A DNA stretch of 64,000 nt from Enterocloster bolteae (GCF_002234575.2 NZ_CP022464.2:5208001-5272000), one strand, 5' to 3'; shown: positions 7,412 to 16,306, counted from the stretch's first letter. Numbers and translations: made by a program. The notes: generated from the letters alone by a model not told the origin.

Positions 7412-8767
7412 TTAAATCCCGCGCTTTCTGCTGTGATAACTGGTGTGCAGAAGTAATTGCGCCATTTTACTCATAGGTTCCCCGATAAATGTTTCATATA
7501 GATGTTTAATCTCCTGATTTTCAAGGGAATTTCTGAAACTTCTCTCTTGATCAGCCAAATAAAGTGACCGGATTCTCGCCATCCGAAGCTGGTCCGGAAC
7601 AGGGAGTATACCGTTGTCCGGCTGTCCTCCGCCGCCAATACACCCGCCGGGACAGGTCATTACTTCCACAAAATCATAGTCATCCACAGCTCCTGTTGCA
7701 ATCAGCTGTTCCGCCGCCCTGGTGCCGTAGACAACCGCGGTACGCACATCGCGGCCGCCAAGAGATACCACAGATTCCTTCACCTGTTCCAGCCCTCTCA
7801 CCGGCTGGTACTGCATCAGCAGATCAGGCGGTTCAATCCCGTTCACAACCGAATATGCCATGCGCAGAGCGGCCTCCATCACGCCGCCCGTATTGCCGAA
7901 AATCACCCCTGCCCCGCTGCCTTCTCCCATAAGGGAATCAAATGCAGATGGGGTCAGATCATAAAAACCAATACCTGCTTCCCGTATCCACTCCGCCAGT
8001 TCCCTTGTGGTCAATACATAGTCATTGTCCCTAAGTCCCGGAATCCCCAGATACGCTCCTGCAGAGCACAATTCTTCCCGGGAAATCTCAAATTTCTTGG
8101 CAGTGCACGGGGCAACCGCGATATTCACGATCCGCCGCGGGTCAATCCCCTTTTCTTTAGAAAAATATGTCTTAATCAGGGCGCCCTGCATACTGATCGG
8201 GCTTTTTGTACTGGACAGGCACGGAATCCGTTCCGGGTGAAATGTTTCTATATATTTTACCCATGCCGGACAGCAGCTTGTAAACTGGGGCAATGGATGG
8301 GAATCGGCTATAAATCGTTTGAGAAACTCCGTCCCCTCCTCCATAATGGTCAGATCCGCTGAAAATGCCACATCCAGCACAAAGTCCGCTCCCAGCTTCC
8401 TGAGCGCAGAAACCATATAGCTTTCCACAAAGTCTCCGGGCTTTCCGCCAAAACATTCCCCCAGCCCCACGCGCACAGACGGTGCTGTGGAAAATATAAC
8501 AATTTTTTGCTGGTCATTTACAGCCATGGCAGCTTCCCGCCACTGGCTCTTTGCGCGGATTGCCCGCTCCGGGCAGGCAGCCGCGCACTGGCCGCAGTGA
8601 ATACATGTAAAATCATCCGCTCCCGTGACTTTACACGGCTGTGCCACTCCTATTTCTTCTGCGCATACGGCCAAGCAATGGCTGCAATTCGCACAGATGT
8701 CCTCATCCTTTTCAATTGCAGGGTTATCCGGGGATACAGGAACACTTTTAGGATAACGTTCACTCAT
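7412..8767 (-). CDS. [FeFe] hydrogenase catalytic subunit, paired with CO dehydrogenase
   Basis: 451 residues. Residues ~20-75 hold two [4Fe-4S] motifs (CANCSHCLAVC with a following C, and CIHCGQCAAACP). The H-cluster domain has all three signatures: TSCCPAW (L1), VAPCTAKKFE (L2, usually MPCTAKK) and VMTCPGGCIGGGGQP (L3, usually CxxGCxxGGGQP). There is no N-terminal [2Fe-2S]/His-cluster extension as in HydA, so this is a short M2-type enzyme. Its start overlaps the CODH gene by 8 bp, so the two are translated together. Inference: electrons from CO oxidation reach protons through this subunit (CO + H2O to CO2 + H2), or the reverse. No cooF-like ferredoxin gene is adjacent; the N-terminal clusters could replace it. 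Maturases HydEFG are not in the window. Confidence 0.9.
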   Translation of the reverse strand: MSERYPKSVPVSPDNPAIEKDEDICANCSHCLAVCAEEIGVAQPCKVTGADDFTCIHCGQCAAACPERAIRAKSQWREAAMAVNDQQKIVIFSTAPSVRVGLGECFGGKPGDFVESYMVSALRKLGADFVLDVAFSADLTIMEEGTEFLKRFIADSHPLPQFTSCCPAWVKYIETFHPERIPCLSSTKSPISMQGALIKTYFSKEKGIDPRRIVNIAVAPCTAKKFEISREELCSAGAYLGIPGLRDNDYVLTTRELAEWIREAGIGFYDLTPSAFDSLMGEGSGAGVIFGNTGGVMEAALRMAYSVVNGIEPPDLLMQYQPVRGLEQVKESVVSLGGRDVRTAVVYGTRAAEQLIATGAVDDYDFVEVMTCPGGCIGGGGQPDNGILPVPDQLRMARIRSLYLADQERSFRNSLENQEIKHLYETFIGEPMSKMAQLLLHTSYHSRKRGI

Positions 8768-10640
8768 TCAGTCCCAGCCCCCTTCTCTTATCTGATATGA
8801 CAGCAGCGATCTTTTCGGCCGCCGCATCAATCTCTGTCTCCACCATCAGCTTTCCGCCTGTTATTCCTTCCATCTGATTACACAGCACATCCAATATTAC
8901 AGGGCTTCCCATCACAAATGGCGCCAGCCCCAGATGCAAGTGAAAGCCCAGGGCCAGTGCAAACGCCCCATCCGCCAATGCCTGTTCTTCCAGCCATTGG
9001 GGTGCGGAAACCACCACCGGAAGTTTGGGCAGATCCACTCCCAACGCTCCGGCCAGCTCCCCGGCAACGGCTTCAATACGGCCGATTGCAAGGCAGGGGC
9101 CGAAATTGAGTACTGGTGGAATCCCAAGGCTGCGGCAAACCTGTGACAAGCCCGGTCCCGCCAATCCGGCCGCATCCCGGCTCATAAGACCGCAGTTTTC
9201 AAGGCCTCCGCAGGTACATCCGGCAGACACCACCAGTATATCTCTGGCAATCAGTTTTTTCACCAATTCCACTGTAAATACGTCATGGCCCTTGGCCCGC
9301 AGGTTGGAGCAGCCCACAACAGCCGCCACTCCCTTGATGCTTCCGGCAGCGATTAGATCAATCAACGGGGCAAAGCTTCCCCCCAGCGCTCCTTTGAGGG
9401 TTCTCTCCGTCACACCTGTAACCGCCTCATTACATCCGTGATCCTGCATGGGATTCTGCCGCTTTCCCGCCCTGCTGCGCCTTACATAGGACGCAATGGC
9501 AGCTGCAATTACATTGACGCTTACATCTTCGCGGTCCTCCGGGTGATAGGGCAGGTGCCTGGCTCCCTTTTTCTTTGCCACATCGTCCAGACAGAGCATG
9601 GGGATAGAAAGTTCCTCACAGATCGGTTCGATCCCTGGAAGGGAACAGTTAAATTCCGATACCACCAGATCGATGCATCCGGTCAGCAAAACAGCCTCAC
9701 TGCTGTAATTATTGCCCGCATGCCCGCAGAACACTTTCTCATAACAGCGGCTTCTGGCCTGGAAGTCCTGTCCCACACACGTACATCCCACAATCCGTAT
9801 ACCCCTGGCTCCGGCCCGGTCAGCCATCTCCTTGATTTCCGGATGCTCCATCATCCCGGTCAGGCTGCCGAACATAGAGTGCTGGTGGCCTGTAACCATG
9901 ATATTGATGCATTCAGGATCGATCACCCGCATTCCCACGGGATCAAACCCTAATTCCGGCTCCCCCATCAGGATATCATTCAGACGGTTGACCAGCACAA
10001 GTCCGTATATTCCGGTGGAGATTCCCAGCCGCAGACACTGGGTCAGCATGTCCATTGGATCTGAATTCAGATTGGTGGAAGTTTTCACGATTGCGTTGAA
10101 TATCTCATCCTTGGCGCCACCCGGAAGAAGCCCCGCATTTTTCCACACCCCGGTCCGCTTAGCATAGGCCAGTTTTTCCGTTAGATGCATGGGTTCCTCA
10201 TATGGCCTGCGCAGATCCTCCAGCACTGCCTCTGACAGGCGAAGCGCCATTTGGGAATCATCCGCTTCACCAATCCCCAACTCATCGCACAAACGGTGAA
10301 GCGCGTCAACTCCCTTTAGCTTCCTTCCGGCTAGAGCTGCCGACTTCAATTCTTTGGCGGCCTGCTCCATCACATGAATATAGCAGCCTGAACCAGCGGC
10401 CACCGAGCGCAGGAAATTCCTTGCCGCTATGGTGTCCCTGTCCGCTCCGCATACCCCCTTTGGCCTTGCTTTGGATATACGGCAGGGTCCGTTGGAGCAA
10501 AGCCTGCAACAGACGCCGTCCAGGCCAAATCCGCATTTTACCTCCTGCTGCACCATTCTGCGATGGGAATGATCCTCCGGTACTGATTCAAGAAATTCCT
10601 GCAGCCGTTTGTCCGCACTGATACACATTGTTTTATCCAT
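8760..10640 (-). CDS. cooS: Anaerobic Ni-Fe CO dehydrogenase catalytic subunit, divergent
   Basis: 626 residues from the ATG at 10640 (AAAGGAGGGACAT before it; an ATG 27 bp upstream is less well placed). Bidirectional CO/CO2 enzyme. The N-terminal cluster ligands are present in CGFGLDGVCCRLCSNGPC then GVCGAD (D and B clusters). C-cluster ligands are visible as VTGHQHS (His), VGCTCVGQD, SEFNCSLP, VVGCSNLRAK, SAGCTCGGLENCG and NFGPCLAIGRI. Several blocks differ from well-studied CooS: GHQHSMFG in place of GHxPxxSE and CTCVGQD in place of CCTGNE, so it belongs to a divergent CODH clade. No acetyl-CoA synthase, CooC or CooF gene is adjacent, so it is not a Wood-Ljungdahl CODH/ACS here. The overlapping hydrogenase gene suggests a hydrogenogenic or H2-linked unit. 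Confidence 0.92.
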   Translation of the reverse strand: MDKTMCISADKRLQEFLESVPEDHSHRRMVQQEVKCGFGLDGVCCRLCSNGPCRISKARPKGVCGADRDTIAARNFLRSVAAGSGCYIHVMEQAAKELKSAALAGRKLKGVDALHRLCDELGIGEADDSQMALRLSEAVLEDLRRPYEEPMHLTEKLAYAKRTGVWKNAGLLPGGAKDEIFNAIVKTSTNLNSDPMDMLTQCLRLGISTGIYGLVLVNRLNDILMGEPELGFDPVGMRVIDPECINIMVTGHQHSMFGSLTGMMEHPEIKEMADRAGARGIRIVGCTCVGQDFQARSRCYEKVFCGHAGNNYSSEAVLLTGCIDLVVSEFNCSLPGIEPICEELSIPMLCLDDVAKKKGARHLPYHPEDREDVSVNVIAAAIASYVRRSRAGKRQNPMQDHGCNEAVTGVTERTLKGALGGSFAPLIDLIAAGSIKGVAAVVGCSNLRAKGHDVFTVELVKKLIARDILVVSAGCTCGGLENCGLMSRDAAGLAGPGLSQVCRSLGIPPVLNFGPCLAIGRIEAVAGELAGALGVDLPKLPVVVSAPQWLEEQALADGAFALALGFHLHLGLAPFVMGSPVILDVLCNQMEGITGGKLMVETEIDAAAEKIAAVISDKRRGLGLNE

Positions 10641-10678
10641 ATGTCCCTCCTTTATAGATGTATCCATATGGATTCATT

Positions 10679-10703
10679 ATAACATTCTTCCAATGAATGT
10701 TAT
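10679..10703. promoter_or_regulatory. Perfect inverted repeat upstream of cooS
   Basis: ATAACATTC (10679-10687), 7 bp, GAATGTTAT (10695-10703), 38 bp before the cooS start codon. A 25-bp palindrome at promoter distance is a likely operator. It does not resemble the CooA consensus (TGTCA-N6-CGACA). Regulator unknown. Confidence 0.5.
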
Positions 10704-10810
10704 GTGTACGATCCAGACATAAAACCTGGCATTTACAGTTATACAGCCCAAAATCCCTGCATCGCTTGAAAATAAAACATTTGCCTATCCATAGTTTTAA
10801 ACTATATCCC

Positions 10811-10845
10811 AAAGGGTCAGCTGTCTATCCGTCAGCTGACCCTTT
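10811..10845 (-). terminator. Terminator-like hairpin after the GntR regulator gene
   Basis: AAAGGGTCAGCTG at 10811-10823 and its exact complement at 10833-10845, a 13-bp stem with a 9-nt loop, 17 bp beyond the regulator stop codon. The T-run is weak, so its role as terminator is probable, not certain. Confidence 0.6.
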
Positions 10846-10862
10846 ATCATCCTATAACTCGT

Positions 10863-11585
10863 TTATTCTTGTATGGAAATTTCCCTGATTGAATATTTAA
10901 AGAAATCATTCAGGCATTTCTTTACTTTATTCCTGTCATCCTGATGGAACGAATTCAGTATCTTACAGCGGTAAAACACAGCGCTCTCTTTGGATGATGC
11001 CAGAGACAGGATCTTCATGGCCGATTCTTTTCTCATCAGCACCATAATCTGCATCAACCTTGCGTATATACCGTTGCCACACACATCACCCACATATGTA
11101 TCTATATCTGTCAGCAGCTGACAAAACGCCTCTGCTGTAATTTCCTCTGTCTCCACATCCAGCAGCCTGTCCCTGAATCCATCCAGCCTCTCCAGAATCT
11201 CAGGCGTACGGTTATCATAACAGGTCAGATACACTTCCGTCTCGATCAGATTCCTGGCAGCATAGATTTCATCATGCTTGTTCATTTCCTGGTAATACAT
11301 CCACATGACAGTCTCTTCGGGAACCTTTGTTCCTTCCTCACTGACGAAACTGCCGTCTCCTGGTTTGATGGTCAGCATTCCCACAAGAGAAAGGGCCCTT
11401 AACGCCTCCCGTATCCGGCTCCTCGTAACACCAAACAATTCTGCCAGGTCCCTCTCGTTTGGGAGCTTATCACCTGGCTTCAGCTGGCCGGACGTAATCA
11501 TCCCCGCAATCTGTTCCATAATCTGTTCCGTCAATGTGACTTTCTTTAACGGCTCACATTCCATATTGATACTCTCCCTTTCCAT
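10863..11585 (-). CDS. FadR-subfamily GntR transcription regulator
   Basis: 240 residues. Residues ~15-80 form the winged helix of GntR proteins (IMEQIAGMITSGQLKPGDKL, then RDLAELFGVTRSRIREALRAL and an SxVGxLxIKxGDGSFV wing). Residues ~95-235 are an all-helical FCD effector domain with EIYAARNLIETE and the metal-site-type histidines partly replaced. Such regulators normally sense a sugar acid or similar carboxylate. The three TGGTAGTACCA sites at 16.1-16.3 kb fit the TNGTNNNACNA consensus of FadR-family operators, so it probably controls both flanking catabolic operons. An alternative start 21 bp in (MECEPLKK) is possible. Confidence 0.9.
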   Translation of the reverse strand: MERESINMECEPLKKVTLTEQIMEQIAGMITSGQLKPGDKLPNERDLAELFGVTRSRIREALRALSLVGMLTIKPGDGSFVSEEGTKVPEETVMWMYYQEMNKHDEIYAARNLIETEVYLTCYDNRTPEILERLDGFRDRLLDVETEEITAEAFCQLLTDIDTYVGDVCGNGIYARLMQIMVLMRKESAMKILSLASSKESAVFYRCKILNSFHQDDRNKVKKCLNDFFKYSIREISIQE

Positions 11586-11639
11586 AACCTCATTACTCTT
11601 ACTATAATAGCACAGCTTATCCTTTCATGTCCAGGGAAT

Positions 11640-11672
11640 AAAAATGGCCCTACAGCGCGCACCGCAGGGCCA
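11640..11672 (-). terminator. Terminator of the sugar-acid operon
   Basis: TGGCCCT (11645-11651) and AGGGCCA (11666-11672) arms, followed on the minus strand by TTTTTA. It lies 26 bp past the aldolase stop codon. Confidence 0.75.
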
Positions 11673-11697
11673 ATCCGAATAATCTGCCATTTCATTA

Positions 11698-12573
11698 TCA
11701 CTTGATTTCCATATACATCCCAATTACCCGGTCAATCTCTGCCTTCTGATTTTCCGTCAGCGGACACATCGGCTTTCTGACCTCTCCTGCCTGGATTCCC
11801 TGACAAGATGCTATGTATTTAAGGCTTGCGCATAAACCGTTTTTAAGCACTGCATCCAAAATACAGTTGGATTTGGACTGCAGAATTCTGGCCTCATCAT
11901 CATGGTGGGACAGATACAGCTCCATCACCTTCTTGTACTGAGGCAGCATGAAATTAAAATTGCTGCCAATGAAGCCGTCACACCCAAAGGCCAGGAAGGC
12001 AACCATACAATTTTCAAATCCGCCGTAGCACCTTATATCCGGATTAACATCGTGAATCCGCTCCATTTGATAGAGATTGAGATTGGTGTGTTTGATGGCT
12101 CCCACAGCTCCTGATTTCAGGAGGGCTGCCAAATCCGGCTGGGACGGATTCAGCTCCCTGTGGGTGCTGGAAGGAATGTTATAATACAGGACCGGCATAT
12201 CCACTGCCTCAGCAATGTCGTAGTAATATCCTGCTATTTCCTTGTCGGAAAAGCCAAAGTAAAATGGCGGAGTTGCTGCGATGTTCTGTATTCCCATTTC
12301 TTTTGCTTTTCTGGCATAGAATATGGCCTCTTCCGTGCTAATAGCTCCCACATGGGCGAACATCTCTGTCCTATCCGTATATTCGCCAGCCAGTTCAAAG
12401 GTATGTACCCGCTCTTCCCTTGACAGCAGGAAGCATTCCCCGGAGCTTCCTCCAATAAAAAAACCATCGGCCCCCTCTGCAAGATTCCTATCCCATAACT
12501 GTCTCATGGCAGAATCATTTATCTGATTATTTCCATCAAAAGGTGTGATGGATGCCACATATAATTTTTTCAT
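11698..12573 (-). CDS. DapA/NanA-family class I aldolase (2-keto acid lyase)
   Basis: 291 residues of the dihydrodipicolinate synthase / N-acetylneuraminate lyase superfamily, a TIM barrel using a Schiff-base lysine. Visible: GGSSGECFLLSREER (substrate carboxylate loop GxSGE), YYNIPSSTH (catalytic Tyr) and GAIKHTN (catalytic Lys), with GGFENCM near residue 190. Context is a sugar-acid pathway (mutarotase, dehydrogenase, lactonase, RhaT-like carrier), so it more likely cleaves a 2-keto-3-deoxy sugar acid to pyruvate and an aldehyde than makes dihydrodipicolinate. It is the last gene of its operon and is followed by a terminator. Substrate not determinable from sequence. Confidence 0.88.
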   Translation of the reverse strand: MKKLYVASITPFDGNNQINDSAMRQLWDRNLAEGADGFFIGGSSGECFLLSREERVHTFELAGEYTDRTEMFAHVGAISTEEAIFYARKAKEMGIQNIAATPPFYFGFSDKEIAGYYYDIAEAVDMPVLYYNIPSSTHRELNPSQPDLAALLKSGAVGAIKHTNLNLYQMERIHDVNPDIRCYGGFENCMVAFLAFGCDGFIGSNFNFMLPQYKKVMELYLSHHDDEARILQSKSNCILDAVLKNGLCASLKYIASCQGIQAGEVRKPMCPLTENQKAEIDRVIGMYMEIK

Positions 12574-12586
12574 ATTTGTCTGACCT

Positions 12587-12910
12587 CTAATCTAAATGAT
12601 AAATTTCCTGCATATCCATCCATGGACCGTCTGCCGATAGCGGGTTCATACACGGCACGCACTCTCCCCACCACCGCTGTGTCTCGGAATCCGCTGCCAT
12701 CTTGGCCATGTCCGCCTCATAATTATCTCCAGTATACTCATAATAAGAAAATAGGTACTCTCCATGGCAATATATAGAGTAATTCCGGATATTGCACTCC
12801 TTTATCATGTCATTAATTTGTTTCCACGGCGCTGCATGAAGTTTCTTATAGTAATCGGCCTTTTCAGGTGTTAATCTTGAAATACTTCCATAACGTTTTA
12901 CATCTGACAT
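12587..12910 (-). CDS. rhaM: L-rhamnose mutarotase-like protein
   Basis: 107 residues of the RhaM/FucU-like dimeric alpha-beta barrel (DUF718) that interconverts alpha and beta anomers of 6-deoxy-hexoses. Recognised by KRYGSISRLTPEKADYYKKLHA, SIYCHGEYLFSYYEYTG and the terminal PLSADGPWMDMQEIYHLD, which hold the conserved His, Tyr and Trp-Trp region (QRWWGE). AAGGAG precedes the ATG. It lies between the aldolase and amidohydrolase genes, 13 and 18 bp away, so one operon. It supports a deoxy-hexose such as L-rhamnose or L-fucose as the substrate of the pathway. Confidence 0.88.
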   Translation of the reverse strand: MSDVKRYGSISRLTPEKADYYKKLHAAPWKQINDMIKECNIRNYSIYCHGEYLFSYYEYTGDNYEADMAKMAADSETQRWWGECVPCMNPLSADGPWMDMQEIYHLD

Positions 12911-12928
12911 ATGTATCTCTCCTTTTCT

Positions 12929-13807
12929 TTACAAACCGTATATCCGTTTAGCGTTTTCACGGAACAGTTTATTCTGGAATTCACGGCCTCTTCCCTCTGT
13001 AATTTTCATCAATGCTTCAATCCAAGGGGACAGGCCGGTTGCAATGTTGCACACAGGATAATTGCTGGCAAACATGACTCTGTCTTCTCCAAAATAATCC
13101 AGGGCAATGTCAACTGCTGGCTTCAATGTTTCCGCAAACCACTCCCCTTTCGGATTCAGGCCGGAAATCTTGCATACCACATTGGAGAGGGATGCCAGCT
13201 TTCTGATATTCAGTATCCAGCGTTCCTTATACTGCTGTTCTTCCTCCGAAGGCGTCTGAACAGAAATAATATCCGGGTCCACAATTCCCATATGGTTCAG
13301 GACAATGGTTGTATCCGGGCAGGCTTTTGCCGTTTCATATAAATCGCCCAGCTCTGCATTCCGTACACAGCCTTCAAATACCAGTCCCTTCTTTCCCAGA
13401 TAACGGACATTTTCAACAAAAAGCTGTCCCAGGCATGTTCCCGGCAAGGCTTCAGGGACATGGAGCACCTGTCTTACTCCCTTTACATATTCGGATGCAT
13501 ATTTATCAATATACTCCTTAAACCCCTCCTCGTTGAGATAACCGGATATACATGCGCCGGCAAACATCTGTCCCGGATTGGCGCAGCATCCGGCAATAAA
13601 GAGATTTTCCTTCTCCTTATCCCTTCTTGCGCAGTCCACCTCAACATATACAGCCGCCTCAACCTCATAGCCCTTGTCCGGCTCCAGTGCGTTTTTATAG
13701 TCTTCCAGCGAATATGTACGGTTCAGAACTTCCCCTTCTCCATCCAGCCACGGGAGCGAAAATTCTTCCTTATTCCAAATATGCAGATGGGTATCAATGA
13801 TTCTCAT
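12929..13807 (-). CDS. Amidohydrolase-2 family sugar lactonase
   Basis: 292 residues. Starts MRIIDTHLHIWNKEEF with the metal-binding HxH, then CxxDCARR, GVRQVLH, LNHMG and a C-terminal MFASNYP replacing the usual MxGSDxP. This is the amidohydrolase-related group that includes L-fuconolactone and L-rhamnono-lactone hydrolases. In this operon it would open the lactone made by the adjacent Gfo/Idh/MocA dehydrogenase. AAGGAGGAG lies before the ATG. Other members are decarboxylases, so the lactonase call is from context. Confidence 0.82.
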   Translation of the reverse strand: MRIIDTHLHIWNKEEFSLPWLDGEGEVLNRTYSLEDYKNALEPDKGYEVEAAVYVEVDCARRDKEKENLFIAGCCANPGQMFAGACISGYLNEEGFKEYIDKYASEYVKGVRQVLHVPEALPGTCLGQLFVENVRYLGKKGLVFEGCVRNAELGDLYETAKACPDTTIVLNHMGIVDPDIISVQTPSEEEQQYKERWILNIRKLASLSNVVCKISGLNPKGEWFAETLKPAVDIALDYFGEDRVMFASNYPVCNIATGLSPWIEALMKITEGRGREFQNKLFRENAKRIYGL

Positions 13808-13843
13808 GGTGCTCCTCCTTGCTTATAATATCAATCTATACGC

Positions 13844-14926
13844 CTACTGCGCATAATCCACGTTCAGCCCTCCGGCTTCGCTGGATTTATAGCAGGCCTC
13901 CACCACACACATGGTATGGTAGGCATCCTCTACACTGTTCATATAGTGATAAGAGGGATCCTCCAGTTTTTTCATCAGGCCGCCCATAGTCCCAATAAAT
14001 GCCTCGTTGAACCAGCTTCCCTTTACCTCCAGTTCCCTCCAGCCCTTGCCGTCTTCCGTAATATACTCCACCTTATCAGGACGGCCTGTCGGATAGTCCA
14101 ATATAAGCCCCAGCTGTATGCGGATTGCGCCCTTAATACCTTCTATCTTCATTGTACTTTCCTGATAATCCGGCGCATAGTCGTGATTATGGTTAATATG
14201 AAGATTCACACGCAGCGTATCGCCGTAATCCATGATAATGGCAGTCCTTGTCTGTGAAAGAGCCTGCATCTTGGGATGCTGCATAGTTTTGCAATACACG
14301 CCTTTTGGATTTCCCACGAAGCTGCGGATACAGTCAATGTAGTGAATGCTGTGATAGTTAATTTCCATACGCTCCAGGCCAAACAGGAAACTCCACAAGT
14401 GCCATGGATGAAGTTCCACAACCCTCCAGTCAATGTCCACAATATCTCCAATCACGCCATCCTGGATGAGTTTCCTTGCGGCAATCATATACGGCGCCTG
14501 ACGCAGCTGGAAATTCACACCTGCAGTCAGATTCTTGGCATGGCAGATATCCAGGATTTCTTTGGCCTGCTCTATACTCTCACCCATGGGTTTCTGCATA
14601 AGCACAGCAGCATTGTCGGGCAGCAGCCTTAAGATACTGGCAGTCTTGGAGGCAGGTACCGCTATATCAAAGACTGCGTCTTCCCTTACTCCCAGTTCGA
14701 TTAACTGTTCCAGCTCCGGCACTGCATTGGGAATCCCAAATTCCTTTGCCGCCTTTTCAGCCTTCTCATGGTCCAGGTCATAAATACCCACTACTGGATA
14801 CCCGGCCATCTTATAAGCAGGGAGATGTGAACCGGATACAATTCCTCCTGCCCCGACAATCACGATATTCCTTGCCTTTTCAGGCATCTCCGGTACATAA
14901 TTTAATTCTTCAATCCTGTTCGCCAT
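13844..14926 (-). CDS. Gfo/Idh/MocA-family NAD(P)-dependent dehydrogenase
   Basis: 360 residues. Rossmann domain at ~18-140 with IVIVGAGGIVSGSHLPAYKMAGY and VLMQKPMGESIEQAKEI (the conserved EKP/QKP lysine block), then a C-terminal alpha/beta domain with GDIVDIDWRVVELHPWHLW. It oxidises a sugar or sugar derivative; with the mutarotase and lactonase beside it, a deoxy-aldose 1-dehydrogenase giving a lactone is the simplest reading. GAGGAGG precedes the start. The family is broad, so the substrate stays open. Confidence 0.85.
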   Translation of the reverse strand: MANRIEELNYVPEMPEKARNIVIVGAGGIVSGSHLPAYKMAGYPVVGIYDLDHEKAEKAAKEFGIPNAVPELEQLIELGVREDAVFDIAVPASKTASILRLLPDNAAVLMQKPMGESIEQAKEILDICHAKNLTAGVNFQLRQAPYMIAARKLIQDGVIGDIVDIDWRVVELHPWHLWSFLFGLERMEINYHSIHYIDCIRSFVGNPKGVYCKTMQHPKMQALSQTRTAIIMDYGDTLRVNLHINHNHDYAPDYQESTMKIEGIKGAIRIQLGLILDYPTGRPDKVEYITEDGKGWRELEVKGSWFNEAFIGTMGGLMKKLEDPSYHYMNSVEDAYHTMCVVEACYKSSEAGGLNVDYAQ

Positions 14927-15048
14927 AGTTAAAATACCTCCTCAAATCATACTCAGATTTTATTGTACCACGCCTCCCTTTCCTTTAGAAGTACTCCCGG
15001 ACAGGCGGATGGTTTTCTTGATTTTAAGTATTTACTGCTTATTCCTTT

Positions 15049-16062
15049 TTATAAACCATTGGATATGCCAACCACCACCAAAGCGGCTATGATAACTGCA
15101 TTTCCATATATGGCCACACGTTTGGCCTTTTCAAATCCTTTCCATTCTCCATCCAGGAACCCCCATGCATTGGCAATGATGAGAGCCAGTCCATTGAACG
15201 CAACCCAGCCCACCACCGGACCAAGGGTACCTAATAGGGCTGTCGCCTTACCATAGATAGCCAGCGCACTGAACCATACAATTGACGTCAGCACAACCTT
15301 AAAGTATGCTTTTGCGCAGCCGGGTTTTGTATAATCCGTATAAGTCTTGTTCTTAATCAGTTTTGATATGGCATAAACAAAGTTTGCCAGGAATCCTCCC
15401 GCAAATACCACTACCCAGGACAGAAGGCTTGCGCTGGTTGGGTTTACCCCCTCTTTCACAGCCAGGGCAACCGGATAATTGGCTGCTGTGGCGCCGATAT
15501 TAATGGCTGCTGAACCGGCGCCGGAGGCAAGCGCCATGATAAGCCCGGTAATAAATAAGGACGACGTTCCTTTTTCTTTTGCCGTTTTAGTACCCTCATT
15601 ATTTCCATTTTTCATAAAGCCCGCCTTTGACAGGACAATCACACCGCCCAAAAGTATAAGCTGCCCTAACAGAAGGACCACAAGAACACGGGCCGGCGGA
15701 TAGGTTCCCAGTATAATCATGGGAACAAAGCTCCCTAAAAGGTTTGATAATCCCAGGTTAATGCCTGTTACAAGAGACACGCCAATCATATCAATCGCTT
15801 TGCTGTACCATATAGAACTGATTCCCCAGAAAAAACCGGATAAGGCGCCCACAATCAGCGTGGGAACAGGGGTGGCTGTTATATAGCTTAAATAATGAGG
15901 AACCTCCACCATACACCAAATATGTGGGATACACAATACTCCGATAAAAGAAAACAGAACCCAAAACGCTTCCCAGGAAAACGGTTGATACTTCTTAAAG
16001 CAGATTCCAAAGCTCCCCTGAAAAATACATGCCAAAAACAGTACAAAAAATGCTGAAGCCAT
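15049..16062 (-). CDS. RhaT-like sugar:proton symporter
   Basis: 337 residues from the ATG at 16062 (GGGAGGT in front). About ten transmembrane helices, starting MASAFFVLFLACIFQGSFGI, with internal AINIGATAANYPVALAVKEG and GKATALLGTLGPVVGWVAFN, both typical of the L-rhamnose/H+ symporter RhaT in the drug/metabolite transporter superfamily. It is the first gene of the minus-strand operon and sits directly downstream of promoter and operator. Expected to bring the pathway's sugar in. E. coli RhaT is of similar length. Substrate inferred from family only. Confidence 0.85.
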   Translation of the reverse strand: MASAFFVLFLACIFQGSFGICFKKYQPFSWEAFWVLFSFIGVLCIPHIWCMVEVPHYLSYITATPVPTLIVGALSGFFWGISSIWYSKAIDMIGVSLVTGINLGLSNLLGSFVPMIILGTYPPARVLVVLLLGQLILLGGVIVLSKAGFMKNGNNEGTKTAKEKGTSSLFITGLIMALASGAGSAAINIGATAANYPVALAVKEGVNPTSASLLSWVVVFAGGFLANFVYAISKLIKNKTYTDYTKPGCAKAYFKVVLTSIVWFSALAIYGKATALLGTLGPVVGWVAFNGLALIIANAWGFLDGEWKGFEKAKRVAIYGNAVIIAALVVVGISNGL

Positions 16063-16122
16063 TTTAATACCTCCCAAATATTTCGTTCTATACTTTTCCT
16101 TGATTTTTATCGATAAATTTAT

Positions 16123-16133
16123 CGGTACTACCA
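16123..16133. promoter_or_regulatory. FadR-type operator, site 1
   Basis: CGGTACTACCA, ten of eleven bases matching the reverse complement of the two other sites. It lies about 10 bp downstream of the expected transcription start of the RhaT-operon promoter, a blocking position for a repressor. Confidence 0.65.
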
Positions 16134-16150
16134 GTGAACCGTTCGTGATT

Positions 16151-16179
16151 ATCATAAAATAAGTTATATGTAATGTCAA
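16151..16179 (-). promoter_or_regulatory. Sigma-A promoter of the RhaT-like operon
   Basis: Minus strand: TTGACA (16174-16179), 17 bp, TATGAT (16151-16156). Perfect -35 and spacing. Confidence 0.72.
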
Positions 16180-16227
16180 TGCATATATTCAACAGTTAAT
16201 TTCTGTATTTTTTGTGCACTATTAACA

Positions 16228-16256
16228 TTGTCAAACATACTTATCCTATCTATAAT
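16228..16256 (+). promoter_or_regulatory. Sigma-A promoter of the CoA-transferase operon
   Basis: TTGTCA (16228-16233), 17 bp, TATAAT (16251-16256). The first FadR-type operator of this side begins 8 bp further on, over the transcription start. Confidence 0.75.
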
Positions 16257-16263
16257 TCATTTA

Positions 16264-16274
16264 TGGTAGTACCA
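16264..16274. promoter_or_regulatory. FadR-type operator, site 2
   Basis: TGGTAGTACCA, a perfect fit to the TNGTNNNACNA consensus of FadR-subfamily GntR proteins, covering the predicted start site of the plus-strand operon. Identical to site 3. Confidence 0.68.
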
Positions 16275-16306
16275 ACAATTTATTTTTTAATTCATTTATT
16301 GTTTAT

